A stretch of DNA of 37,133 bases from Phytophthora quininea (GCA_011947345.1 JAAVTG010000885.1:1-37133); one strand, 5' to 3'. Positions 19,015 through 30,654 are shown, counted from the first letter of the stretch. The notes: generated by a model not told the origin, from the letters alone. Translations and numbers: made by a program.

Positions 19015-21009
19015 ATGGCGACGGTGTTCGGCGACAAGGAGAAGGAGTCCGACTACGGCTATGTATACAAGGTCTCGGGCCCACGTACGTGCATCCCCCA
19101 GCTGTAGCCCCTTATAACTCTGTCCTGACGCTCTTGCTGCCCAGTGGTGATCGCCGAGAACATGCACGGCGCCGCCATGTACGAGCTGGTGCGTCCAATT
19201 CTAGGGTGATTATCCGCCTATCAGCGGAGACCAACGTCTGTGCTGTGCGTACATGTTGCTGCATTAGGTGCGTGTGGGTCATGACAAGCTCGTGGGCGAG
19301 ATCATCAAGTTGGAGAACACGAACGCGTCCATCCAAGTGTACGAGGACACGTCCGGCCTGACGGTGGGCGACCCCGTGGAGCGCCGCAAGCAGCCGCTGT
19401 CGGTGGAGCTGGGCCCGGGCATCGTGGACAACATCTTCGACGGCATCCAGCGCCCGCTGCACGCCATCTCGGACCTGACCAAGGACGTGTACATCCCTCG
19501 CGGCGTGGACGTGGACTCGCTCAACCACGACAAGAAGTGGCGCTACAAGCCCGTCAACTTCCGCGAGGGGGACCCCATCTCGGGCGGAGACATCTTCGGT
19601 CTCGTGCACGAGAACGACATCCTGCACTCGCACAAGATCATGTGCCCGCCCAACGTGTTCGGCACGGTGGTTAAGATCTACGGCGCAGGCACCGACGGCA
19701 ACGAGCAGTACACGCTCAAGGACACGGTGCTGGAGGTGCGCGACGACACCACGGGCGTCACGCACAAGCTCGGGCTCTCGCACATGTGGCCGGTGCGCAA
19801 GCCTCGCCCCGTGGCCGAAAAGTTGGCGGGCAATGTCGCGCTGCAGACTGGCCAGCGTATTATTGACGCGCTCTTCCCGTCCGTGCTGGGAGGCACCTGC
19901 GCCGTCCCTGGAGCTTTCGGGTGCGGCAAGACGGTCATTTCGCAGGCTCTGTCCAAGCACTCGAACTCCGATGCGATCGTCTACGTCGGTTGTGGCGAGC
20001 GTGGTAACGAGATGGCCGAGGTGCTGAACGATTTCCCGAGCTGACGATGACCGTGAATGACCGCGAGGTGCCGATTATGAAGCGAACGACGCTGGTAGCC
20101 AACACCAGTAACATGCCTGTGGCTGCTCGAGAGGCCTCGATCTACACGGGCATTACGCTGGCCGAGTACTTCCGCGACCAGGGCATGAACGTGTCCATGA
20201 TGGCCGACTCGACCAGCCGTTGGGCCGAAGCTTTGCGTGAAATCTCGGGTCGTCTGGGAGAAATGCCCGCCGATAGTGGCTACCCGGCCTACCTGGGTGC
20301 GCGTCTGGCCGCTTTCTACGAGCGCGCTGGTCGCGTGGCTTGTCTCGGTAGTCCCAAACGCGAGGGTAGTGTTACTGTCGTGGGAGCTGTGTCGCCTCCT
20401 GGCGGCGATTTCTCAGACCCTGTGACGGCTGCTACTCTGGGCATTGTGCAGGTGTTCTGGGGTCTGGACAAGAAGCTCGCCCAGCGCAAACACTTTCCGT
20501 CTGTGAACTGGCTGATCAGCTACACCAAGTACATGCGCGTGCTCGAGCCGTTCTTCAACAAGATCGACCCCGAGTACTCGACGCTGCGGACCAAGTGCCA
20601 GGAGATCTTGCAGAAGGAGGACAACCTGACGGAGATCGTGCAGCTTGTGGGCAAGGAGTCGCTGTCCGAGGACCAGAAGGTGATCATGGAGGTCGCCAAG
20701 ATCATCCGCGAAGACTTTCTGCAGCAGAACGCCTTCTCGGACTACGACTTTACGTGTCCGCTGGTCAAGAGCGTGGGCATGCTGCGGTCCATCGTGCTGT
20801 TCTACAACCTGAGCCAGAAGGCCATCGCCGACTCGCCGCCGGACGCCAAGGTGACGTGGGCGCAGATCAAGACGAGTATGAACCCGGTGCTGCAGAAGAT
20901 CATCCAGACCAAGTTCCAGCTGCCCAAGCAGCCCGAGGCCGAGCTCAAGGCGTTTTTCAGCGGGCTGGACGAGGAAGTGGAGCAGGCCTTCCAGACGCTC
21001 TCGGACTAG
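19015..21009 (+). CDS. VMA1: V-type proton ATPase catalytic subunit A
   Basis: The ATP-hydrolysing subunit of the vacuolar proton pump. Three exons: 19015-19084, 19145-19188 and 19268-21009, with introns of 60 and 79 nt. Start [20 protein letters not shown], then [17 protein letters not shown] and [16 protein letters not shown]. The Walker A loop [12 protein letters not shown] is intact, and the B-side motif region [20 protein letters not shown] is present. The subunit-A insertion ([20 protein letters not shown]) and the C-terminal helical domain are complete, total about 620 residues. The frame breaks at 20037-20040 (ttcccgag): one G short, ending the first part at NDFPS and resuming at [13 protein letters not shown]. 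In an essential gene this is most simply a sequence error. Codon use is strongly GC3-biased, as for a highly expressed gene. Confidence 0.95.
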
Positions 21010-21226
21010 ACTGCAAGATGGACAAACAGAGCGAGCGGTGTCGTAAAATGGAGGTTTTTACATTTGGTTTTCGTATACTCCACGATCCAGAGTGATTACT
21101 ACCACTTGGGGGCTTTGATTGCACCATTTGCTCGCGTTTGATTGGCTGGATTTGTGAGCTAAAAACAGTCAGATGTTATGCCCATTATCGCTTCTGCCAC
21201 CTCAGCTCCGGACTATTGCGCCGCCC

Positions 21227-23464
21227 ATGGGGAACAAACCTTCGACCGAGCAGGGGCCACCGCGGCAGGCGCCAGCCCCCACGCGACTGGCGCCCAGGTA
21301 CCCGCGCAGGAAGGCTGCAGGGTGCGTACTCACGATGGAAATCTAACGTTTAACGAGCCCACTGAACTCTTTTTGTGTCAATTGGTCCCAGCCCCACAGC
21401 AAGTGAACAACGCTCCGGTACGTTTCCTGTCTTCCCATTTCCTGTAAAATCAAAGGTATTTAATTGCTGTATGACACGACTCACGTAGCTCCAGAACAAG
21501 AGCAGCCGCCTCCCCGTCGCCCAGTTCCTCCACTGCCTCCCCCCACTGAAGACCAAATCATCTCCAACTGGAAACTCTTCAACGACCTGGAGAACAGAGA
21601 AGAAGCGGAAGTGCTGGAGCTCTCGCTGTTCCTGGACGCGCTCGTCAACTACATCCCTGGACTGGACGATGGAAAGCCTATTACTGCCGAACCAGGCCCC
21701 GTCTCAAGACAAGACATGGGCAATATCGACATCGCCAACATGTACGTGCAGGGAAACGAGTTGGATGAGGTGATCACGCTCAAGAACGTGGAGAACCTCA
21801 TCGATTCATGCCGTAACGGCCGCAAGATCCCCCGCAACGTGGTGGTGCGGGTTATCAACGAGGCTACGGCGCTGTTCCGCAGGACCCGACCATGGTCGAG
21901 TTTAAGGTCGCCCCAGCGAACCACATTACGGTCATCGGCGACCTCCACGGACAACTGGATGACTTGCTGTTAATCTTGAGGGAGAATGGGTTACCGTCTG
22001 AGAGCAACCCATACTTGTTCAATGGAGACTTCGTTGATCGTGGAGACAGGGGCGTCGAGATCGCGATAATCATCTACCTGTTCAAGGTGCTATACCCGAG
22101 ACACGTATTGCTGAACCGCGGCAACCACGAAGAGAACTCGATCACGCAGGTGTTTGGATTCATGAAGGAGTGCGAGGTCAAATACGACCGATACGTTTAC
22201 GACCTGTTCTGCGAGAGCTTCCGCCATCTGCCGCTGGCGACGTTGATTGATGATCGCGTGCTTGTTGTTCACGGTGGTGTACCACGCGAGAACATTTTGC
22301 TGAAGGAATTTAACACCCTCGAACGTGCTGGTTACGATCTCACACGGTATCGCACTAAGCCCAGGAACCGCAAGGATAAGGAGCCCCACCGCAAGATGCA
22401 GATCATCCGCGACTTGTTGTGGAGCGACCCGAAGGCATCCAAGGGCTACGAAGAGAACAAGCGTGGAGCAGGTACCATCTACGGACCTGACGTTGTACAG
22501 AAGTTCATGACCAAGAACAAGTTGGCACTGGTTGTGCGCTCCCACGAGTGTGTGCCGAGAGGCTTCGATTGGCCTTACAAGGAGAAGGGCATGCTGGTGA
22601 CGCTGTTCTCGGCGTCGAATTACTGCGGCAAAGCTAACAATCTTGGCTGCTTCATGCGCATCCCATCAGCCAAAGACAAACCCGCCTTCTTCCAATACAT
22701 GGCGAGTGCAGAGAGCCGAGACATGGCAATTTCCAACTTGACGCGCTGTTTTCGCTTATTGTGCAATACCGCGCTGACCTGCAAGAGGAATTCGAGAAGG
22801 AGGACGCGACCAGATCAGGAAAAGTGACCGTGCAGGCGTGGAGTGCCGTCATGGAGGACGTTCTGGACTTGTCGCTAGACTGGAAGGCTCTTCAACCGCT
22901 TTTGACAGCCCTCGACGAGGAAATGGTTCCGTACATGAGCTTCTTGGATCGGTATAACGCTGAGGGAGCATTGAAGCGGACTGAGAGTGCCGACAACGCA
23001 GACCCCGAGCGCGAGAAACAGCGCAGTGCCTTTAACTCGCTGTACCGCCATCGTTCACGACTTGAGGCACTTTTCCGTGTGCTGGACCGTGACGGTAATG
23101 GCACCATCTCTGTGGAGGAGCTCGAGAACGGCATCAAGCTGCTGAACGAGCACCTGCCCCCGGAACGAAGCCTTTCAGCACGAATGGCTTGGACTATATG
23201 CGCATGATGGACTTCAGCCACGACAATGAGATCAATATTAACGAGTTCATGGAAGGCTTCCGTATCAACGCGAGGCTCACAGTCCACGCTAAGTGGAAAC
23301 GCGCCAAGAAGAAAATCAAGGCGCTCAGCGCGATTGGTGCGTTGCGTGCTTTCACGCTGCCCAGCGATGCCACTGCCGGAGCTTCAGGGAGTGCGAACGC
23401 GGCAGCTGCTGCTGAGGATGGCGAGGACTCCATACCGAACTCGCCTGTGTCAGATCCGAGCTGA
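21227..23464 (+). CDS. PPEF-type Ser/Thr phosphatase with C-terminal EF hands
   Basis: A calcium-linked PPP-family phosphatase. The start MGNKPSTEQ fits an N-myristoylation signal. Exons: 21227-21297, a 26-nt microexon 21392-21417, and 21489-23464, joined by 94- and 71-nt introns. A Pro-rich stretch (QPPPRRPVPPLPPP) precedes the phosphatase domain. Metal-binding and catalytic motifs are all present: GDLHGQ, GDFVDRGD, LNRGNHEE, VVHGGV, RSHECVPRGF and FSASNYCG. The C-terminus has EF hands with loops DRDGNGTISVEE and the more degenerate DFSHDNEININE, and a basic stretch KWKRAKKKIK. Three one-base losses break the frame, near 21879-21883, 22738-22742 and 23172-23176; each restores an expected family motif if corrected. 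Membrane location is inferred from the Gly2 signal. Confidence 0.88.
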
Positions 23465-23770
23465 TGACTGTTCCGCACGCTTCGGCACCTCCAACGTTCA
23501 CTCGACATGGCAGTGTGCAGATCATCTTGCCAACCACCGCAATGGCAACCCCAACAGAGCTCAGCGACGTCGACGTCAATCTCGACGGAGTGGCAGAAAC
23601 TGTGAAAGAGACCAAATAAGCGTGTGAAGCAGGAGACAGGAAACGTGCTTGCTTAGTTACAGGGGAATCGGCAAGCAGGACTTCTTGGCGTGAATAAGAT
23701 GTGTATTCGTTTTTGTCCGTTTTCGCGTTCGAATTGCAGTCTGTATTATCCGCCACAAACTTCGGAAGCG
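23465..23770. other. Intergenic
   Basis: About 305 bases between the phosphatase stop and the next start. It carries a 3' UTR and a promoter; no gene or repeat is recognised. Confidence 0.45.
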
Positions 23771-25142
23771 ATGGCATCAGTAGTGTCCATAGCGAACGTG
23801 CTGGCCATGCCCAAGGTGGTGCGGGACTTGCTGTGGACAGTGACCAGTCCCCACATGCTCAGCGCAGAGCACTACCCCGTGCTACCGTCGGAATTTGGTG
23901 TCGACGCTCTGTCGTCTGAGCAAGTGATCGAGTGGCTTAACGCCCTCGCGGCAGATCCCAGTCCTTTGCTGAAGTTTTTGCAAGGTAAACGTTCGTTGGT
24001 TTACTGTGAGCAACCCGACGATCTCCTGATGCTGTTGGGTGTGTAGATGTAACCAAGGCGAACGGCAGGTCGCTGGCTTTGGGCGTCTACTACTCGACGC
24101 TGCTTGAGTTCTGGTTTCGTCATTGCCCACTCCTCAAAGTCCAGCAGATGGAGATCGGAAAGCAAATTGTGTCGGCCACCAACAGGACAGTCGGGCAGCT
24201 AAAGTTTTTGTTCCGCTGCAATGTGCCAAAGAATGGGGTCCTGAACAACAGGGGGACTTCCACGTCGAGTCATCGGTCAAGTTCTTCTTGATGAACCCCA
24301 TTGACAACGAGGCAAATGCAGACGCGAGTGACCGGAAAGAACCAGGTAGTTACATTCCACTCGAACAATTTGTTGGACCGCATCTGGGCGAGAACTTGGC
24401 GTGGCGAGTGCAGGAAGTGGACCGGAAGCTAGCAGCGTGTCGTGGAGAAAGTGTGAGGGCGTGGCTGCAAGCCAACTACAGTGAGCACGTGCAGTCTCAC
24501 ATCGTCTTGTGCGGATATTTGTTTCGACCGCTGATGCATTTCGAATCGACATCGGAGACTGCAACTGCCCACAGGTGGCACTTTCATCCAAATCTTGGAC
24601 GGCGAGGACCCTCTCGAGTTGATCTGGAGTCGCTGACGAATCCTCGCGTTGCTGTGGATCACTTAAGAGGGTGGTGGACAGCTGACGTGGAACGAGAACT
24701 CCTTGCCAAGGTTCAAGCCAGCAACTGCAGCGATTTCAGTGAAATCCGCTTTGTCATTCTGCCCAAGCTGCATTGGCTGTCTCCTGTCGTTGCTATAGAA
24801 GACTTGGAAACAGGAAATATTGCGCTCGAAGGCGATCAGACACTGGGCATTGAACAAGTGGAATCGCTAAGCCCACAGCAATTAATCGCGTTTGTGCGCG
24901 AGCATTTTCAAAAGGTGGCAGAGACACCAGAAGCGAAGAAAAGCGGTGGAGTAGCGATGCCACTGCTTGTTGCCGAAATGGTCCGTTGTCCTCAGGATTT
25001 GGAGTGTATTTGTAATTGTGGAAATCGACGGTGGTGTGAGCTTTCAAGAGGCTTCATCCTCGATCCGAAGTGCTGGGATCCAACTCCGTTGTGTCGTGAA
25101 CCTGTCCGCTTCCGACGCACGGGGAAAGCAGAGCGGATATGA
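23771..25142 (+). CDS. DUF1853-family protein
   Basis: Matches the layout of DUF1853 (PF08907), a family I know mainly from bacteria and which has no established function. Exon 1 is 23771-23984 and the phase-1 intron is 23985-24046 (62 nt, gtaaac...tgtgtag). Conserved blocks in order: KVVRDLLWTVTSPHML, LALGVYYSTLLEFWFRHCP, ATNRTVGQLKFLFRC, GDFHVESSVKFFLMNP (the family's 'HWE.AVKFYL'-like block with conserved Glu and Lys), QFVGPHLGENLAWRVQEVDR and the closing SRGFILDPKCWDP. One base is missing near 24218-24222 (tgcaatg). The acidic/basic core (E..VKF..) suggests a nuclease-like fold, but that is speculation. The next gene starts only 56 bases downstream on the same strand, so a single longer transcript or fusion cannot be excluded. 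Confidence 0.65.
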
Positions 25143-25197
25143 AAATCGGCATCCAGAGAGAACTTGCGATGGATTTATCAAGCCTGACGCCGACGAA

Positions 25198-27396
25198 ATG
25201 TCCGCACTCAAAGACCAGAAACGACATGAATTTGAAAATCCCGATCGAATAGGGCCACGAGAACTAAGTCACGAGCTGGCAGCCTTATTGGGGAAGGATT
25301 GCTCCTTGTTTACCCACGCCGACTTGAGGAGGTCGACTTCGGCCTTCATAGTTGGAAGGAGAGAGAAATTTGCCGCAATGACGGGTGGGACTTCCTCAAG
25401 AAAAGTATTCAGTGAATCTGCTTTCCTTCGATCGTGTTTTGAAGCTCTGCTTCTCGATGTTAACAACATGCTGGAATCGAAGCTTGCTCGACGAGTGGGC
25501 TATTTGCTGGTTGACGTGATAGAAGGACTGCATGTAACAGAAAGCTCAGCTTCGCAAGAGCTCTTCAACTGGGTGAAATTTCTCCTTGAAGTCGCTGGAG
25601 AGCCAAAGCGATGGGAATTCCTCAACCTGATCTTACGAGGCGCCGAAGTATCACTTTCTGGGTCTGGCGAAAACCACTGGATTGGTGAAAATCACCACCT
25701 TATTTACCTTCTTGACGATCTGCTTGCTGCACGAAGCAACCGCTGGAATGCTGTTGTGGTCGAGACGATTCGTGTTTTTCGTATGGGTCCTCATAAACTC
25801 GAACGAAAAGCGTACTCAAGTAAAGTTTCCGAAGCATTTGACGAGTTCGTCGATCAACATGACTGGCAGAGTGCAGAGCAACTGGCTACCTTGCTTCAGG
25901 ACCGAGAAATGCTTCAGATATTGTGCAAGGAGTTGTCGCTTAGTAACATGACCAAAGCGTTGAAGCGCTTGCGAAAAACGTGTCAAAATTGTCTGATGAA
26001 TCCTACCGTGAAGATGCTCTACCCCACGAATCGCCTGTTGATGTCATTGATCACGAGAAAAATCGATCGATAACCAACAAGGATCGTCTTGATTTCAAGT
26101 GGCAGTACGTCGATTCACCCGACCAGATTGATCAAGTTCTTCGACGTCTCGAACAAAAAGAAAGCTCCGTTTTGTCGTCCGATGATGATCGATACGTCGT
26201 TAGAAACATGCTTATTGGCATCGACTGTGAGTGGCGGCCTGAATTTCTGCTGAAAGATCATTTTGCTAGCTGCAGCGATCAAACTGGAAGCGACAGTGAG
26301 TCGGATGCTGAGCCCGAGAGAGGACTAACAGGACTGAGTCTTTACCAGCTTTCAATTGGAGATACTGTCTACGTGATAGATGTTCAAGTTCTCGGGACTG
26401 CAGCTGCTTCTCCCTTGGAATTTGTTTGCCGGTCTTCATCATTTGTGCTCATCGGCTTCTGCATTTCAAATGACACCCAAAAGATCAAGGAGTCTTTTCC
26501 AGACCTGAAATTAGGGTCCGCATTGCTGCTCGAGTTGAAGAAACTTGCATTATCCAGGCACATACCAGTGCGTAACTGGGGGCTATCGCAGCTTTATCAA
26601 ACGTGTATCGGCGAGTTAATGGACAAGGAGCAACAGTGCTCAGATTGGGGCAATCGCCCACTCTCTCACAGCCAACTCGTCTACGCAGCTAAAGACGCGT
26701 CCGCAGTTCAACGCATTGCAGTGCATCTCTTGGCTGATGTGAGTTATGGGAATGAAGACCTGTACGCTTTGGAGCGCATTAAAAATATCTAAAACGCTTT
26801 GACGTCTCCATCGCGAACTCGTGGAGTTTACCATCCAACCACAAACCGCTCGGCAGACAGCACGTCGAAGCAGCTTTGCGAGCAGCGGGTGTGAGTGGCC
26901 GCTTTTTCAAGTACGACACTATTAAATGCGCGAAAGTAGGGCTGGTCGTTAAGAGTATTGCTATCCGAATTCGATCGGCTGCAAATTCGACCGCATTCAC
27001 ATATGCAGTCGTTGTACTGGCACTCGACCGATCCATCGACATGCAAGCTCTGAGCACGTTGTTTGAGGCTGAACCGGAAGAAGTCACTTTGGTTGATCAA
27101 GGAGTACGTCAGTGTAAATGTTTTCCTATAACTGAGTGATAGTTGCTAACCTTTTCGTGCTGCTTTTGCCGTTACAGACACTTGTACGGGTATTCGGATA
27201 TCCACGAGGATCGTTGGGCCCTATCGGCTTGCGGGAACAACAGGCTACGCACATCATTGTGGACACCTGCACGCTATCCGCAAGTTATCTTCTTTGTGGC
27301 GCTGGTTCGGTCGACGAAGTGTATGCGATTGCTCCAGATGTGCTGATTAAAACTTTTGGCGCCACTGCTGCCAGCATTTCGAAGGCCCCTCAATAA
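25198..27396 (+). CDS. Mut7/EXD3-like 3'-5' exonuclease fused to a YbaK-type deacylase domain
   Basis: About 700 residues in two exons (25198-27103, 27178-27396; 74-nt phase-0 intron). An N-terminal helical region of about 260 residues (AALLGKDCSLFTHADLRRST, LLLDVNNMLESKLARRVGYL) resembles the EXD3 N-terminus. Next is a DEDDy exonuclease: Exo I IGIDCEWRP, LSLYQLSIGDTVYVIDVQ, Exo II LIGFCISNDTQKI and Exo III LVYAAKDASAV. The C-terminal ~170 residues are YbaK/aminoacyl-tRNA-deacylase-like: HVEAALRAAGVSGRFFKYD, VVKSIAIRI (the conserved Lys), AVVVLALDRSIDMQALSTLF, VFGYPRGSLGPIGL and LLCGAGSVDEVYAI. Two one-base losses, A-runs 25974-25978 and 26781-26785, interrupt it. The second lies exactly between the exonuclease and YbaK parts, so the fusion rests on that correction. 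Without it, YbaK would have no start codon or promoter of its own. Confidence 0.72.
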
Positions 27397-27574
27397 TACC
27401 GAGCGTATTTACCAAAGCTCGCCAGTGCAGAGTTCGATTGTTGAGACAGTCCAGTCAGCGATGTTGGCATTTTGGACAGCTAAAACAGCAAGTCCAGCTG
27501 CGCATATAAGAGCGAGAAGATGAAGGCATAACCCAGTCTTAATTGCGGCATGGGTTGCATAGCTGGTAGAGAGG

Positions 27575-27762
27575 TTAACGCTCCTCGCATGGCCGCTTGA
27601 TACCATCCTGACGGCGTTGTTCAAACAGCTCGCAATCCGCAGCAGACACGAGTTCGCGTAGGTCACCCCGTTGGAGCCGCACACTGGGACGTACTCGCGA
27701 CTGCACGGTCGAAGGCACTTGCCCCCAGCGTAGATCACCGTCAGCGCCAGCGCTGTGGCCAT
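27575..27762 (-). CDS. Secreted Kazal-type serine protease inhibitor (1)
   Basis: A small secreted protein: signal peptide MATALALTVIYAGG from ATG 27762, then one Kazal domain. Cysteine spacing C-3-C-7-C-10-C-6-C is clear (KCLRPCSREYVPVCGSNG, VTYANSCLLRIASC). By alignment with classical Kazal inhibitors the P1 residue is Arg (CSR), which predicts trypsin-like targets. The last cysteine is lost to a one-base gap near 27588-27594; the adjacent frame supplies CEER and a stop at 27575. The frame as read instead runs on to 27409 through a low-quality tail. Oomycete Kazal proteins inhibit plant apoplastic proteases. It is divergent from the ankyrin pseudogene. Confidence 0.75.
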
Positions 27763-27953
27763 GATAAAGACCAGCTTGGCCACCAGAATGTCCTGTCCTG
27801 TCTTCAACTTGTTCAATATGGCTCCATATCTTTAATGTATGCTTATTTTTTGGCGGCAAAGCTTGTTGTCATTTCGAAATCTGCAGGTCACCAAGATGTC
27901 GCTTACCAGCGTGGTCGTCGTGACTCATACCTGCAGTTCACAAGCAGGAGCTC

Positions 27954-28798
27954 ATGGCCGCCGCCATCTCGTCCTTCGTGGACCCAGCGCCTTACATCCC
28001 CTTCTGGCGAGCCTGCGCGTTGAACTCCATGCGACTGGTGCAGCGCATCTGGGACTCTTGCGCTGAAGCCGAAGCGCTCAGCAAGAACTCTGTCAAGTGG
28101 AAGTTGGCGGCGTCAGCCGACAAGAACATTGGCTTTTACTCCGAGGGTTTCAACTCCCTCCTGTGGAGGACTTCGCAGAACTCAGGGGCTCTGTTGCTGA
28201 GTGGACGCTTCCTGCATCTCTGTGGAGAGACCTGCACTACTACGGCTACCTGTTCGGGAAGGGCTGTGTGGAAGCCGCCAAGCGTGGAGACATCCAGCTA
28301 CCAAGTGCCTATTTGTGAACTTCTCCAGCTACATAATCCCAGGCTCATGGGGGCCACCAAGAAATATTGCAGTTTCTCCACGATCTCTATGAAGCACATT
28401 GCAATGAAGGTCGTGAGGAGGAGAAGAATCATCTGCGACTTGGTTGGTTCGGGCTATGGACCCATGGTCGCAGCTATCGAGGCAGGCCATAAGGATCTCG
28501 CTATCTGGATGGCCCAATTTTGACGGAATGGACTACTACGACAAGCTATTGCACGCCACGCAGACTTGGATTTCTTGGTGGAACTGTGACCAAAGCTGTA
28601 GTTCTGGGGCAGGAGCAGACCTGTGCCGACGCCAAGACTCAACTACGTCGCCGAAGGCGGCAGTTTGAGTTACTAAAGTGAATCGTAGGTCAAGGCAACG
28701 ATTCAAGTTGACAGCCAGCTCTGAAAATTGATGCGAGCAAAGGATACTTGGATATCATCAAGTGACTGGTGCGCCACGATTACATCTACTGGGAATAT
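27954..28798 (+). pseudogene. Ankyrin-repeat protein remnant, left part
   Basis: It begins MAAAISSFVDPAPYIPFWRA with a plausible N-terminal helical region, then passes through several frames. Recognisable ankyrin-like pieces are GHQEILQFLHDLYEAH, GYGPMVAAIEAGHKDLAIWM and, near the end, ASKGYLDIIK followed by a stop and HDYIYWEYRG. These are the degenerate 'G.L.vvkWL' ankyrins common in oomycete gene families. Multiple frame changes and stops, and a truncation at the transposon boundary near 28799, mark it as a pseudogene or badly decayed copy. Some of the breaks may be the one-base errors seen elsewhere. Confidence 0.55.
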
Positions 28799-28838
28799 CG
28801 GGGAGATTTTTCTACCTAAAAATCTTCTAAAGCATTCC
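28799..28838 (+). repeat. MULE left terminal inverted repeat
   Basis: Begins ggggagatttttctacctaa and continues aaatcttctaaag. It pairs with 30776-30814 in inverted orientation with a few mismatches and a short gap. Confidence 0.65.
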
Positions 28839-29026
28839 TAAATTCCTAAAAATCCCTGTATAAACATTTTTAGGTGTGTTTTAGAAGTCGTGTTGGACAC
28901 CAAAATCAGGGTAAAAAGAGAAGTTATGTATTGATTACGGCTACCGGAGATTATGCAAAGAAGTCAGTAGAGAGGCGGTGTGTGGAAACGGTAGCAAATC
29001 TGGTGGCTCGTGGGCGTTGCCGCTGT

Positions 29027-30520
29027 TCAATCTGCTAGTTCTGCAGGGATTGTCGGATATGTCACGTCAGCTACATCAGACCCATCTTCAACTCCATCTT
29101 CGATGCGACGCAGGCGTTCAAAGAACCGCTGTGACTCGTTCTTGCACACTTGCATGAAGGTCATCAAGTTGGGGTGCGACCGATGGGATTGCGAGGCGAA
29201 CACACGATTGTACGACTCCAGAGGGTTGTTTGTCTTGGCTATAAGGTCCACATTGTCTCTCAACATGTGGTGCACGTTCCACGTATCCAAATCGTAGCGT
29301 TTCAACCACGTCGCGCGAAAATACTTCCAGAAGGAAGCCCGCTTGGTCTTATCGCCTCGTCGCGGCTCCCGCTGTGACGATACATGCGCAATACCCTGGT
29401 CCATCTTTGGACGAGGGAGCACCGTCAGTAAATCGAGACATCCGGGCCGCATGCTTGCCTGTACTTGGTCTCGTGGGATGTGCAAAGCAATCATTTTCCG
29501 GCGGATAGCTTGCTTCCAGTGGAAAAGACAGCCCACACGATGGGCATCTGGAAACTGGTCTTTGACACTCTGCAGCAAAGCCAGCTCGAAATCACAGCAG
29601 ACGACACCAGGGTTGAGCTTCATCCCGCTTTGTACTTTGATCCAGTGGAGGATGTGCCAATACGTCCAGTCGGTTTTAGCTTGTGCCAGGACGTAAAAAC
29701 AGGGACGAAAATATTGTGGCCGTGGTCGTAAACCATGGCAATTACCACCTGCTTGAAAAGCCTTGGAACAATTGAAAATGTCCCGTCGATGAAGAGTTGA
29801 ATTCCGGGATGGTTCAGGAGGTGGAGGAGACCAGGATGGGCGAATCCAATCAGTCGATGCAGTTCACGCTCATGCGTGTAAGAAATGTTGAACTCCAGAA
29901 AGGGACGATGGTCATCTGTAGACAGGAATCTGTGCGGTGGCATCTCGATGGCGCGAAAGGCATCTCCGCTAGTTGAAGCGTCTCTGGCACGGTATGCCAG
30001 ATCTCTGCCAGCCCGTTTCTTGATCAGGTTGAGCCCAGTCGCACGGCCATAGCGAGTAATCATTTGTTGTCGAGCCCACTCCCACACGGCGGAAGCTGTA
30101 GGAATCAGGTCTTCGGATGCCTTTTGCCGTATCAGCGCTGCCATCTCGTCCGTCACGTCGCGTACGGGAGCTGTCTCAGTCGCGGTACACGTGTGCTCGC
30201 CACGAAATTCGATGAACGACCCGTCTCTAGCTGACTCATCTTCAGCTTCTTGACTACGGTCACCATCAATAGACGAGGGTAATCCACATCGTTGACGCTA
30301 CTCGTCACTTGCGCTTGCGTCGGACCGGCTGTCTTGGTCGTCATTCTCGCTCTTGGAATGCTGATCAGGCCTATCCAGTAGTCTAGCTTCGCTTTTTGTG
30401 ATCAGCCGGATACTTGATGAGCTTGGCGAGGCATTTTGTTGCTCCGTATTTGATGCAGCTGTAGTACTCTGTGCCCTTGTAGCTCCGCTTGAAGTCGAAT
30501 TTGTGTCCGTTGTACCACAT
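29027..30520 (-). pseudogene. MULE transposase with FLYWCH-like N-terminus (broken)
   Basis: Order on the minus strand: from ATG 30520, a FLYWCH-like zinc finger (GHKFDFKRSYKGTEYYSCIK, GATKCLAKLIKYP). A decayed linker with at least one stop follows, then the DDE transposase: LFIDGTFSIVPRLFKQVVIA (first catalytic Asp), a one-base gap near 29695-29699, VVCCDFELALLQSVKDQFPD (second Asp), HRVGCLFHWKQAIRRKM and LIAKTNNPLESYNRVFAS near the third acidic region. The TF..P..f.Qv and GC.FHW.Q motifs are typical MULE. The stop in the linker and the frame changes indicate it is no longer autonomous, although one-base sequence errors contribute. Confidence 0.75.
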
Positions 30521-30654
30521 GGCTAGTTGAAAACTGAATGAAAGTCACTGAATGAAAGGTTCTAACCAGGAATCACGCTGACACAGTCTCATTTTCTATT
30601 GTTGTGGGTAAGAACGTCAACTAAATCAACCGCAGGGCCTCGCATCTCATGCGC

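Noticed and set aside
19112..19960. Minus-strand frame of 282 codons over V-ATPase A
   Set aside because: Antisense to a highly conserved exon; Val/His/Arg-rich low-information sequence typical of the reverse frame of GC3-biased genes.
20595..21095. Plus-strand frame of 166 codons inside V-ATPase A
   Set aside because: Alternate frame of the true exon: Gly/Arg/Ala-rich with no motif.
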